The notes under the pieces are model-generated. The model was not told the DNA's origin. It saw only the letters and a list, made by a program, of their open reading frames with translations, and made no database searches. A DNA stretch of 19,144 bases from the NCBI GenBank assembly GCA_027858145.1, contig JAQIDF010000026.1:1-19144 (forward strand). The letters are read 5' to 3'. Numbering within the stretch: the first letter of the stretch is position 1; each line of letters begins with the position of its first letter. Both the position numbers and the translations under genes were made by a program. The DNA is from Prolixibacteraceae bacterium. GTDB taxonomy: Bacteria; Bacteroidota; Bacteroidia; Bacteroidales; Prolixibacteraceae. Shown here one piece after another: positions 1-7,848 of this stretch.

Positions 1-1596
1 GATTCACCACTAAAAAAACATATTTCGCAAACAAAAAAATTAGTTTTAAATTATGATCAGTCAAGCTTTACGTTCCGGTTTATTGCATTAAACTATATTT
101 TTAGCGAAAAGAACCAATATGCCTATATGATGGAAGGTTTTGAGAAAAACTGGAATTTTATTGGAAATAAGAACGAAGCAACGTATATGAACCTTAATCC
201 GGGAAATTATACGTTCAGAGTCAAGGCTTCAAACAACGATGGAAAATGGAATGAAGAAGGCACTTCAATTAAAATAATTATTCTACCTCCATGGTGGGGA
301 ACTTTGTGGTTTAGATTAATTATTGGACTAATTATATTTTTATTGATGGGCTATTTTTTGTATATAATTATCCTAAAAATAAGGCGCCAGGCAAACCTAA
401 CAATCCTTGATGAAAGGAACCAGCTTAAAACAATGATAAATAATATTCCTGATCATATTTTCATTAAAGACACTAAATCACGCTTTCTGATATTAAATAA
501 TAACACAATCAAATACATGCAGGGTAAAAGTGAAAAAGAATTTTTATATAAAACTGACTTCGATTTTCACCCAAAAGAAAAGGCAGAAAAATATTTTAGG
601 CAGGAACAAGAAATAATATCAAATGGAATTCCAATTATAAACGAAGAAAGCAGAAGGAATATAAATGGACAGGAAATGGTCATGTCTACAACTAAATGCC
701 CAATTATAAACCTAAAAGGTGAAACAATAGGACTGATTGGAATTGTACGAGATATAACTTATCAAAAGATTGCAGAACTTGAAATTATCAAGCAAAGTGA
801 AGAGCTTAGAAACTACAATTTTTTATTGAATGAAAAAAATTTATTATTAGAAGAACGTCAACAGCAAATTGAAAAACAGGCTGAAAAATTAACGCTGGCC
901 AATGGTCAACTCTCTCTTCTTAATGCAACCAAGGACAGGTTTTTTTCAATCATTGCCCATGATTTACGAAACCCGTTTAATAACATTCTCGGTTTTACTG
1001 AAATACTGAACGACAACGATACCAATATCAATGACGAAGAAAAGAAAGAAATAACCAAACAACTGTTTTTATCAGCATCAAATACTTATGAATTATTGGA
1101 AAATTTATTGGAATGGTCAAGGACCCAATCGAACAGGATTACGTTTAAATCACAACAAGTTGATCTTGAAAATATTTGCCAGGAAGTTATTGATAGTTTA
1201 ATTTATAATTCTAAAAATATTAAAATCAAATATTTACCCACTGAAAAAATTGAACTGGTTGTTGACAGTAATATGTTTAAAACGATTTTGCGGAACATAA
1301 TTTCAAATGCTATAAAATTTTCACATAAAAATGGGTTGATAAATATTGATGCCTTGAAAAACAGTGAAAAAGTAACCATTACCATTTCAGACAATGGGAT
1401 TGGCATTGAAAAAGAAAACTTATCAAAACTTTTTGACCTAACTCAAAAACTATCAACTATTGGAACCGCTCAGGAAAAAGGAACAGGCTTAGGACTAATT
1501 ATTTGCAAAGAATTTGTTGAGAAACACGGCGGTGAAATTTGGGTTGAAAGTGAAGTGGGGAATGGATCTGATTTTAAATTTACAATCCCTCTTTAA
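1..1596 (+). CDS. Y_Y_Y / PAS sensor histidine kinase, 5' truncated by window edge
   Basis: This is the C-terminal 531 residues of a membrane-bound sensor kinase. The reading frame is open to base 1, so the true start lies upstream. In order, fragment residues about 1-95 are a Y_Y_Y beta-sandwich (DSPL, then FIALNY, NQYAYMMEGF, NPGNYTFRVKASN). This domain normally follows a periplasmic two-component-regulator propeller, here off-window. A transmembrane helix follows at 100-125 after the PWWGTLWFR motif, then a PAS domain at about 139-260 (NNIPDHIFIKD ... GIVRDIT) and a coiled coil at 257-310. HisKA has the phospho-acceptor His in IAHDLRNP (bases 958-960). HATPase_c has the N box NIISNAIKF, DNGIGI and GTGLGL. 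The protein stops right after the ATPase domain, with no receiver or AraC output domain, so a separate response regulator is required. Domain identity is certain; the ligand is unknown. Confidence 0.93.
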   Translation, partial: DSPLKKHISQTKKLVLNYDQSSFTFRFIALNYIFSEKNQYAYMMEGFEKNWNFIGNKNEATYMNLNPGNYTFRVKASNNDGKWNEEGTSIKIIILPPWWGTLWFRLIIGLIIFLLMGYFLYIIILKIRRQANLTILDERNQLKTMINNIPDHIFIKDTKSRFLILNNNTIKYMQGKSEKEFLYKTDFDFHPKEKAEKYFRQEQEIISNGIPIINEESRRNINGQEMVMSTTKCPIINLKGETIGLIGIVRDITYQKIAELEIIKQSEELRNYNFLLNEKNLLLEERQQQIEKQAEKLTLANGQLSLLNATKDRFFSIIAHDLRNPFNNILGFTEILNDNDTNINDEEKKEITKQLFLSASNTYELLENLLEWSRTQSNRITFKSQQVDLENICQEVIDSLIYNSKNIKIKYLPTEKIELVVDSNMFKTILRNIISNAIKFSHKNGLINIDALKNSEKVTITISDNGIGIEKENLSKLFDLTQKLSTIGTAQEKGTGLGLIICKEFVEKHGGEIWVESEVGNGSDFKFTIPL

Positions 1597-1661
1597 CTTA
1601 AATCATTTTTTTATATAAAAGGGTTTCTAAACTTGGTTTCGATAAAAAAAACAAATTAGAT

Positions 1662-1681
1662 TTATGCAAACAATTGCATAA
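1662..1681. repeat. 8-bp inverted repeat with 4-base spacer
   Basis: TTATGCAA at 1662-1669 and TTGCATAA at 1674-1681 are perfect reverse complements separated by ACAA. The repeat lies 66 bases after the kinase stop. No T tract follows on the + strand. On the - strand a T-rich run (bases 1645-1652) lies some 10 bases beyond the stem. It could be an operator or a weak hairpin; AT-rich chance occurrence is not excluded. Confidence 0.4.
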
Positions 1682-1732
1682 GTGGGATCTAGACAATAAG
1701 GGATTGATTAAAGGTTTTTTCATTTTATATCA

Positions 1733-1792
1733 TTATTAATTCGGTGTTTTTAAATTCCTTGTCTATTCTTTTATGCGATATTGAATTAATAA
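1733..1792. repeat. 10-bp inverted repeat with 40-base spacer
   Basis: TTATTAATTC at 1733-1742 is the exact reverse complement of GAATTAATAA at 1783-1792. The pair frames AT-rich DNA just upstream of the decayed sensor gene. No function can be assigned; it may be a scar of rearrangement, a regulator site or chance in AT-rich sequence. Confidence 0.3.
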
Positions 1793-1841
1793 GGCACAGG
1801 TACATTTTGCCAAATAGTGTAAATTAAAAAAGAAAAGATCG

Positions 1842-2306
1842 ATGAAACGAGTGTTTCTTTTTTTTATTTCTGTTCTTTTTTTTTAGCGCAGTTGCCACCA
1901 TAACTGAGCCAATGGACTTTAAGATCCTGACTACAAGCATGGGCATATCACATGGCGATGTATTGTGTTTTTACCGGGACCATGAAGGTTATATCTGGAT
2001 TGGTACGACAGATGGTTTGAACAAATATGATAGTGTCGGTTTCAAAATATATAAAAGGAATAATAATGATTCCACTTCTTTAACAAATAGTTACATTAAT
2101 TGTATTTATGAAGACAAACAAAATAATCTTTGGATAGGAGTAACAAACGGGCTATGCTTATGTTTAATCCCTCGACAGGAAAATTTACAAAACACAGAAG
2201 CGATAGTAAAAATCCCCTGACGTTAACCAACGACAAAGTTCTGGCGCTCGAAACAGATAATAAAGGGGGTTTGTGGGCAGGTATGTGGCAAGGCGGATTA
2301 AACTGA
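1842..2306 (+). pseudogene. Decayed N-terminal fragment of a propeller-type two-component sensor
   Basis: An ATG at 1842 begins a signal-peptide-like stretch (MKRVFLFFISVLFF) that hits TAG at 1884-1886. Skipping one base of the nine-T run (1876-1884) shifts into the frame SAVATITEPMDFKI. That frame runs through two regulator-propeller blades, DHEGYIWIGTTDGLNKYD and DKQNNLWIGVTNGLCL. Around 2155-2165 a second shift is needed to continue as FNPSTGKFTKH, then the third-blade segment NDKVLALETDNKGGLWAGM, ending GGLN at TGA 2304-2306. Intact family members continue for many more blades plus kinase domains, all missing here. The ORF at 1912-2220 is therefore only a piece of this remnant. It probably arose from a paralogue of the kinase just upstream. 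The first shift lies in a homopolymer, so a sequencing error could explain that one but not the overall truncation. Confidence 0.85.
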
Positions 2307-2491
2307 AACAATTGTCGTACTTTTGGTTGGCAGCATAATTGATTTGTTTTGTTTGACGACATTAAATTACTTAATATCAGTAATTTAAACAAATTAATTT
2401 GCTGCTTTTTATCTTATTTTCAACAACTTATATTACTTGCGAAAGTTGAATTATTTTAATTAATATTGATGTTTGATTAATTGATTTACTT

Positions 2492-3517
2492 ATGATTAGA
2501 CTCCTCTTTTTCTTGTTTTTTGTTTGTTATCTTTTTATCTACATTCCCCTTTCGGCACAGGTTATTGATCCTAAAATTCAAGAAGCTGTTTCGAAAATAA
2601 CAGTAGACGGATACTCGTCGCATTTCGATTCAACACACACCTCACCGGACAACAACCGTAAAGTTGTTTCATCACAACAACAGAGCGTTGATCATGATGC
2701 TTGCAGAAACTATATCTACAGGCAATTCGTACGTTATTTCGGTGAAGGAAACTGTTACTTGCACAATTTCAATTCCTTTTCGCACAAAGGGCTAAGCAAT
2801 GTGATAGGTTACCATGCCGGAAAGCACGATTCGCTGGGGGTATGGATTATTGGAGCCCACTACGACACTAATATCATTTCCCCGAAACCTTTTACCGATT
2901 TAACCTCGTCGCCGGGCGCAAACGACAATGAATCCGGGTTAGCTGCAATTCTTGAGATAGGCAAAGTGTTATCGGAGGTCGATGCCGGAGCTTCGGTAAT
3001 ACTGGCAGCATGGGATTTAGAAGAGATATACAAATTTGGTTTCCCCACCGGATCAAATAAATGGTTTAAAAAGTTCGTAAGACGATTAAAACAGACCGAT
3101 TATGAACTTATAGGTCAGGCCGGAGTAATTAACCTTGACGACATAAAAGGATATATCAGTTTTGACATGATTGGAAATCCGCAACGTGTGGATAGCATCA
3201 ATTACGGACTAAGTGTATGTTATGCAAAAACCACACATATCCCTTTCTCTAAGATATATGTTGAAATAATGAATTTATATTCGCCTTCGGTAAATGCTAC
3301 ATTGTTTGGCCGGTTAACACTCTCGGATCATTACACTTTTGCTTCACGAAATGTTCCGTCGGCATTAAACCTGGAATCGGGATATTGGCTCGACCCCTAT
3401 TACCATACCCCAAAAGACAACAATCAAAACACTGATAATGTTGACTTTGGATTTGGAACACAAGTAACCCGCGGCGGTTGCGCCTTTATACTTGAACAAA
3501 TAATGATTATAGACTAA
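2492..3517 (+). CDS. Secreted M28-family zinc metallopeptidase
   Basis: A 341-aa exported peptidase. Residues 1-23 are a signal peptide (hydrophobic core LLFFLFFVCYLFIYI, cleavage after LSAQ or nearby). The M28 metal ligands are all present: H123 in GAHYD, the bridging D145 in GANDNESG, the catalytic E177/E178 pair in WDLEE, D225 in SFDMIG, and H305 in YHTPKD. The SDHYTF motif (H280) is also typical of the family. It should therefore be active as a di-zinc aminopeptidase or, less likely, a glutaminyl-cyclase-like enzyme. It acts in the periplasm or outside the cell; no lipobox or T9SS sorting domain is visible. It starts 185 bases after the sensor pseudogene and its stop lies only 10 bases from the end of convergent recQ. 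No clear -7 element or Shine-Dalgarno was seen upstream. The substrate is unknown. Confidence 0.9.
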   Translation: MIRLLFFLFFVCYLFIYIPLSAQVIDPKIQEAVSKITVDGYSSHFDSTHTSPDNNRKVVSSQQQSVDHDACRNYIYRQFVRYFGEGNCYLHNFNSFSHKGLSNVIGYHAGKHDSLGVWIIGAHYDTNIISPKPFTDLTSSPGANDNESGLAAILEIGKVLSEVDAGASVILAAWDLEEIYKFGFPTGSNKWFKKFVRRLKQTDYELIGQAGVINLDDIKGYISFDMIGNPQRVDSINYGLSVCYAKTTHIPFSKIYVEIMNLYSPSVNATLFGRLTLSDHYTFASRNVPSALNLESGYWLDPYYHTPKDNNQNTDNVDFGFGTQVTRGGCAFILEQIMIID

Positions 3518-3527
3518 TCCAATTCTT

Positions 3528-5708
3528 TTAGTTTCCAAGTTCAGATATAAATTTTATACGCACCATACGAATATCTTCAATACTGTAATCTTCCTCACCT
3601 AACTCTGCAATTGCTTCCTCGACACTACCATCTTCCGATTCTTCTTTAAAATAGTCGAAAATGTCATCCTGGGTGTCAGTATCCATAACTTCATCTATAT
3701 GATAATCGATGTCGATTTTAGTGCCTGAATTAACAATCGCATCAAGCTCCGACAACATATCTTCAAACCCAAGGCCAAGCGACTCGGCGATAATATCGAG
3801 CGAAACTTTTCGGTCGATATTCTGAATGATCATCACCTTGTTTTTCGATTTTTTGGCTACCGACTTGACCACCATGTCCTGAGGGCGTTCAATTTCGTTC
3901 TCTTCAACATACTGCTTGATAAGATCAATAAATTCTTTTCCGTAACGCATTGCTTTACCTTGCCCTACTCCCTGAATATTTTGCAGCTCCTGTATTGTTA
4001 CCGGATACTGAATAGACATATCGGAAAGCGAAGGATCCTGAAAAACAACAAACGGAGGCAGGCCTTTACGCTGCGCCATCTTTTTTCGCAAGTCTTTCAG
4101 CATTTTGAACAACTGCGGATCGCCTGATCCACCCGATGGCGCATTTGATGCTTCCTCCAGGTCGGCTTCATAATCGTGGTTTTTAACCATCATAAACGAT
4201 GTTGGGTTCTCAATATATTTGAACCCGGCTTCGGTCATTCTTAACAGTCCGTAGTTTTCAATGTCTTTATTGATGAGCCCGGCAATCATAGCCTGGCGGT
4301 ATATAGCATGCCAAAAGCGCGCATCGTGTTCTTTTCCTTTTCCAAAAACATCCAGCTGGTCGTGTTTAAACGATTTGATGGCAGCATTTTTATTTCCTAT
4401 TAAAATATTGGTAATATGCTCCATCTTATATTTCTGGTTCACTTTCAGGATGGCATTAAGTGCTGTAACCACTTCATATTTCGCTTCAATCTTTTCTTTG
4501 GGATGAAGGCAATTATCGCAGGCATTACAATTCTCAAGCTCATATTTCTCACCAAAATAGTACAACAATATTTTACGCCGGCACACCGATGATTCGGCAT
4601 ACGAAACGGTATCGAGAAGCAATTGAGTGCCAATTTCCTGTTCTGCAACAGGCTTACCCTGCATGAATTTCTCAAGCTTTTGAATATCCTTGTAACTATA
4701 AAATGTTATGCATTTGCCTTCACCACCGTCACGACCGGCACGTCCTGTTTCCTGGTAATACCCCTCAAGGCTTTTGGGTATATCATAATGAATAACAAAA
4801 CGCACATCCGGCTTATCAATACCCATTCCGAAAGCGATGGTTGCCACAATAACGTCCACATCTTCCATTAAAAACATATCCTGATGCTTCGAGCGGGTTG
4901 CTGCGTCCATACCGGCATGGTAAGGCAACGCTTTTATTCCGTTAACCTGCAGGTTCTCGGCCAGCGCTTCTACCTTCTTGCGACTTAGACAATAAATAAT
5001 CCCCGATTTTCCTGTATTATTTGAAATGAACTTAATAATTTCAGTTGTAGGCTTAACTTTTGGCCTTATTTCATAATAAAGGTTAGGACGGTTAAAGCTC
5101 GACTTAAAGACTTTTGCTTCGAGCATGCCCAGGTTTTTTTGAATATCGTGTTGTACTTTTGCAGTAGCTGTAGCTGTTAAAGCCATTACCGGTGCTTTAC
5201 CAATTTCGGCAGAAATAGGTCTAATCCTGCGGTATTCAGGTCTAAAATCGTGCCCCCATTCCGAAATACAATGAGCCTCATCAACTGCATAAAAAGAAAT
5301 GTTGATCTTCTTAAAAAAATCGATATTATCCTGCTTTGTAAGTGATTCGGGTGCTACATACAACAATTTAGTTTTCCCTTCCAGTATATCTTCTCTTACT
5401 TTTTGAATCGCAGCCTTTGATAACGACGAATTCAAAAAATGAGCAACACCATCATCGGTCCCAAAATTACGTATAGCATCAACCTGATTTTTCATTAATG
5501 CAATAAGAGGTGAAATAACGATTGCTGTACCCTCTACCAATAAAGCTGGCAACTGATAGCACAACGACTTACCTCCGCCAGTTGGCATTAACACGAAAGT
5601 GTCATTACCATTCATTATACTTTGAATTACTTTTTCCTGATCGCCTTTAAAACGGTCGAAGCCAAAATGCTGTTTTAACTGTTCGGCTAAATACTGACTA
5701 TTTCCCAT
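3528..5708 (-). CDS. recQ: ATP-dependent DNA helicase RecQ
   Basis: A 726-aa superfamily 2 3'-5' helicase acting in recombinational repair and replication-fork processing. Walker A is PTGGGKS (42-48), followed by CYQLPAL. Motif II is DEAH (143-146), followed by CISEWGHDFRPEY, the aromatic-rich loop. Motif III is TATAT; motif V/VI is IAFGMGIDKP and QETGRAGRDG (319-328). The RecQ zinc site uses C376, C394, C397 and C400. A winged-helix RQC region follows (about 405-500), then an HRDC domain (about 533-600, with PFVVFQDPSLSDM and NIQGVGQGKAMRYG). A further ~120 residues contain a helix-turn-helix-like segment (SLDIIAESLGLGFEDMLSEL) and an acidic tail. Such C-terminal extensions are common in Bacteroidota RecQ. 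It is transcribed away from tatC across a 261-base intergenic region and ends 10 bases from the M28 gene. Confidence 0.97.
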   Translation of the reverse strand: MGNSQYLAEQLKQHFGFDRFKGDQEKVIQSIMNGNDTFVLMPTGGGKSLCYQLPALLVEGTAIVISPLIALMKNQVDAIRNFGTDDGVAHFLNSSLSKAAIQKVREDILEGKTKLLYVAPESLTKQDNIDFFKKINISFYAVDEAHCISEWGHDFRPEYRRIRPISAEIGKAPVMALTATATAKVQHDIQKNLGMLEAKVFKSSFNRPNLYYEIRPKVKPTTEIIKFISNNTGKSGIIYCLSRKKVEALAENLQVNGIKALPYHAGMDAATRSKHQDMFLMEDVDVIVATIAFGMGIDKPDVRFVIHYDIPKSLEGYYQETGRAGRDGGEGKCITFYSYKDIQKLEKFMQGKPVAEQEIGTQLLLDTVSYAESSVCRRKILLYYFGEKYELENCNACDNCLHPKEKIEAKYEVVTALNAILKVNQKYKMEHITNILIGNKNAAIKSFKHDQLDVFGKGKEHDARFWHAIYRQAMIAGLINKDIENYGLLRMTEAGFKYIENPTSFMMVKNHDYEADLEEASNAPSGGSGDPQLFKMLKDLRKKMAQRKGLPPFVVFQDPSLSDMSIQYPVTIQELQNIQGVGQGKAMRYGKEFIDLIKQYVEENEIERPQDMVVKSVAKKSKNKVMIIQNIDRKVSLDIIAESLGLGFEDMLSELDAIVNSGTKIDIDYHIDEVMDTDTQDDIFDYFKEESEDGSVEEAIAELGEEDYSIEDIRMVRIKFISELGN

Positions 5709-5920
5709 TATCAGATTTTTACTCTCTAAATTATTTAAAAAAAATCAATCCATCACATCAGATCGAAATACTAAGGTAATAATTATTCGTTTCCTGAGAA
5801 ATTGATTTCAATTTTATTATTATTCTGTCACTTTAAAATAATATAAAAACACAACTACTTTCTTATCCACTTCATAGTTTTCAGATAAACAGAATACTAT
5901 AATAACTCTTTATTGTCATA

Positions 5921-5950
5921 TTGCAAAATTGGTGTTTGTGTGTATATTTG
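5921..5950 (+). promoter_or_regulatory. Predicted Bacteroidota-type promoter of tatC-lptB
   Basis: TATATTTG at 5943-5950 matches the primary sigma factor -7 consensus TAnnTTTG. A TTG at 5921-5923 sits 19 bases upstream, where the -33 element is expected. The tatC ATG follows 20 bases after the -7 box. The remaining divergent recQ-tatC spacer (5709-5920) is AT-rich; I saw no equally good match for recQ on the other strand. Confidence 0.6.
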
Positions 5951-5969
5951 TCGGTTATAACTGAGGAGC

Positions 5970-6836
5970 ATGGCAAAAAGGAAAAAAAATAAGTCAACTG
6001 AAGAAGAAATGACTTTTATTGAGCATTTAGAAGAACTCCGGTGGCATATTGTCAGGGCCGTAGCCAGTGCTTTTGTTTTCATGGTTATTGCTTTTATCAA
6101 CCGTGATTTTATTTTCAACGAAGTTATTCTAAAACCGAAGACCCCCACTTTCCCAACAAACATGTTTTTTGCCAATTTAAACGAGTGGTTTAACAGCATA
6201 TTAGGCACCAACTCCTCTGCATTAGCCATTAACAATACCCCTCTTGACATTGTGAACATCGACATGGCAGGCCAGTTTATTGCACACATTAAAGTTTCGC
6301 TGGTTGCCGGCATTATTGTTGCCAGCCCCTATATCATCTGGGAAATATGGCGTTTTATAAAACCTGCGCTTCACAATAATGAATCGCAATATGCCAGTGG
6401 CGGGGTTTTTTACACCTCAGTACTCTTTTTAGCTGGTATTTTGTTTGGATATTACCTTATAGCCCCCCTTTCCATTCACTTTCTGGGAAGTTACAACGTA
6501 AGTAACGAAGTACATAACACAATTAAATTAAATTCATACATAGGTACGTTAACATCGGTTACATTTGCATCGGGCATAATTTTTGAACTACCTGTTGCTG
6601 CATTATTCTTAAGCAAAGTAGGGCTACTAACGCCAACATTTATGCGTAAATACAGAAAACATGCCTACGTAATATTGTTAATTATGAGCGCCATTATAAC
6701 GCCACCCGATGTGTTTAGCCAAATATTGGTTTGCGTACCATTAATTTCACTTTATGAAATAAGTATCCACATTTCACGTTACGAAATGCGTAAGCAACAA
6801 CGAACACTTGACAACACCGAACTTTCAGACAATTAA
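5970..6836 (+). CDS. tatC: Sec-independent protein translocase TatC
   Basis: A 288-aa polytopic inner-membrane protein, the twin-arginine signal receptor of the Tat pathway. The cytoplasmic N-terminus carries the signature HLEELR (19-24) just before TM1. Other family blocks are YIIWEIWRFIKPAL (121-134) at TM2, FGYYLIAP (159-166), FELPV (205-209), and RKYRKHAYV...AIITPPD (226-247) leading into the final helices. The periplasmic loop between TM1 and TM2 (about 50-105) is longer than in E. coli TatC, as is usual in Bacteroidota. The ATG is preceded by GAGGAG, but with only one base between, so it is a poor Shine-Dalgarno. It is co-directional with lptB after an 11-base gap and probably co-transcribed. 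No tatA/tatB gene lies in the window. Confidence 0.96.
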   Translation: MAKRKKNKSTEEEMTFIEHLEELRWHIVRAVASAFVFMVIAFINRDFIFNEVILKPKTPTFPTNMFFANLNEWFNSILGTNSSALAINNTPLDIVNIDMAGQFIAHIKVSLVAGIIVASPYIIWEIWRFIKPALHNNESQYASGGVFYTSVLFLAGILFGYYLIAPLSIHFLGSYNVSNEVHNTIKLNSYIGTLTSVTFASGIIFELPVAALFLSKVGLLTPTFMRKYRKHAYVILLIMSAIITPPDVFSQILVCVPLISLYEISIHISRYEMRKQQRTLDNTELSDN

Positions 6837-6847
6837 TAAACATATAA

Positions 6848-7594
6848 ATGAAGCTAAAGGCCGAAAACATTGTAAAACGTTATCGTAAACGCACCGTTGT
6901 AAAGGGAGTCAGCATTGAACTTAACCAGGGAGAAATCGTTGGCCTTTTAGGGCCGAACGGAGCCGGAAAAACCACATCTTTTTATATGACTGTAGGGCTG
7001 GTGCAACCCAACAACGGCAGAATTTTTCTTGATAATGAAGATATAACTTCATTACCCGTTTACCGTCGTGCACAAAAAGGAATCGGGTACCTTGCACAGG
7101 AAGCATCGGTTTTCAGGCATCTTAGTGTTGAAGATAACATAAAAGCCGTACTCGAAATGACCAATTCACCCAAAGAAGAACAAAACGAGAAAACCGAATC
7201 ACTAATTCAAGAGTTTGGCTTGCAAAAAGTTCGTAAAAGCAAAGGCATACAGCTTTCGGGAGGCGAACGACGCAGAACTGAGATCGCCAGGGCACTGGCG
7301 ATCAACCCAAAGTTTATTTTACTTGATGAGCCTTTTGCTGGCGTTGACCCTATTGCCGTTGAAGACATCCAAAACATTGTTTACCACCTTAAAGATCGTA
7401 ATATTGGCATATTGATAACCGACCATAATGTACACGAAACATTAGCTATCACTGACCGTTCATATCTAATGTTTGAAGGAGATATATTAAAAGCCGGCTC
7501 AGCCGAAGATCTTGCATCTGACGAAATGGTACGTAAAGTATATTTAGGGCAAAATTTTACACTACGAAAAAAACGGGCAAAATTCGAGCATTAA
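6848..7594 (+). CDS. lptB: LPS export ABC transporter ATP-binding protein LptB
   Basis: A 248-aa ABC ATPase that powers extraction of lipopolysaccharide from the inner membrane with LptF/LptG, which are not in the window. It has Walker A GPNGAGKT (35-42), Q-loop Q84 in YLAQEASVF, signature LSGGERR (136-142), Walker B ILLDEP (157-162) followed by FAGVDP, and switch H193 in TDHNVHETL. The YLAQEASVFRHLSVEDNI and FAGVDPIAVEDIQ blocks separate LptB from other ABC ATPases. The start lies 11 bases after the tatC stop, which implies one transcript from the tatC promoter. The C-terminus ends in a basic tail (LRKKRAKFEH). Confidence 0.95.
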   Translation: MKLKAENIVKRYRKRTVVKGVSIELNQGEIVGLLGPNGAGKTTSFYMTVGLVQPNNGRIFLDNEDITSLPVYRRAQKGIGYLAQEASVFRHLSVEDNIKAVLEMTNSPKEEQNEKTESLIQEFGLQKVRKSKGIQLSGGERRRTEIARALAINPKFILLDEPFAGVDPIAVEDIQNIVYHLKDRNIGILITDHNVHETLAITDRSYLMFEGDILKAGSAEDLASDEMVRKVYLGQNFTLRKKRAKFEH

Positions 7595-7612
7595 CATTTT
7601 AATGAATTAATG

Positions 7613-7644
7613 TTGCAAATATTAAAAAAATAATTTTACATTTG
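7613..7644 (+). promoter_or_regulatory. Predicted promoter of tRNA-Leu
   Basis: TACATTTG at 7637-7644 matches TAnnTTTG and lies 12 bases before the tRNA 5' end. A TTG at 7613-7615 is 21 bases upstream, in the -33 position. Spacing and context fit a primary-sigma promoter dedicated to the tRNA. Confidence 0.65.
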
Positions 7645-7656
7645 CACCGCAATTCA

Positions 7657-7737
7657 GCGGGCGTGGCGGAATTGGTAGACGCGCTAGACTTAGGATCTAG
7701 TGTCTATGACGTGGGGGTTCGAGTCCCTTCGCCCGCA
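7657..7737 (+). tRNA. tRNA-Leu (anticodon UAG)
   Basis: The acceptor strand GCGGGCG at 7657-7663 pairs with CGCCCGC at 7730-7736, with discriminator A at 7737. The anticodon arm is CTAGA / loop CTTAGGA / TCTAG, giving anticodon TAG, which reads CUN leucine codons. A type II variable arm (TGTCTATGACGTG region) precedes the T arm with TTCGAGT. The D arm contains the conserved AATTGGTAGA. The 3' CCA is not encoded (CTA follows the discriminator), so CCA must be added after transcription. Confidence 0.97.
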
Positions 7738-7747
7738 CTAAAAGGCT

Positions 7748-7783
7748 AAACCGTTTGGAACCAAAATGGATCCGAACGGTTTT
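7748..7783 (+). terminator. Rho-independent terminator after tRNA-Leu
   Basis: AAACCGTTTGGA (7748-7759) pairs with TCCGAACGGTTT (7771-7782) through 12 positions, one of them G-U. The loop is 11 bases and a short TTTT tract overlaps the end. It starts 10 bases after the tRNA and should end its primary transcript. Confidence 0.75.
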
Positions 7784-7797
7784 AAGCATATTATAGA

Positions 7798-7813
7798 ATG
7801 TTGTTAACAACAT
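7798..7813. promoter_or_regulatory. Perfect 16-bp palindrome upstream of tig
   Basis: ATGTTGTTAACAACAT reads identically on both strands and lies 35 bases before the tig start codon. It has no loop and no T tract, so it looks more like a dimeric-regulator binding site than a terminator. No clear TAnnTTTG box was found between the tRNA terminator and tig, so how this gene is transcribed is open. The regulator is unknown. Confidence 0.45.
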
Positions 7814-7848
7814 CACGAAAATTAGTATTAATTTAAGTATCTAGTTAG

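Noticed and set aside
1733..1792. 10-bp inverted repeat as transposon ends
   Set aside because: The 60-base element has no coding capacity and no target-site duplication. Chance in AT-rich DNA is likely enough that it was kept only as a low-confidence repeat.
1912..2220. 102-aa ORF as an independent gene
   Set aside because: It is one frame of the decayed propeller sensor; its last ~20 residues are out of frame with the blade continuation, which resumes in the next frame to 2306.
5897..6313. 138-aa minus-strand ORF overlapping the start of tatC
   Set aside because: It covers the tatC promoter and 5' coding region; the translation has no recognisable features.
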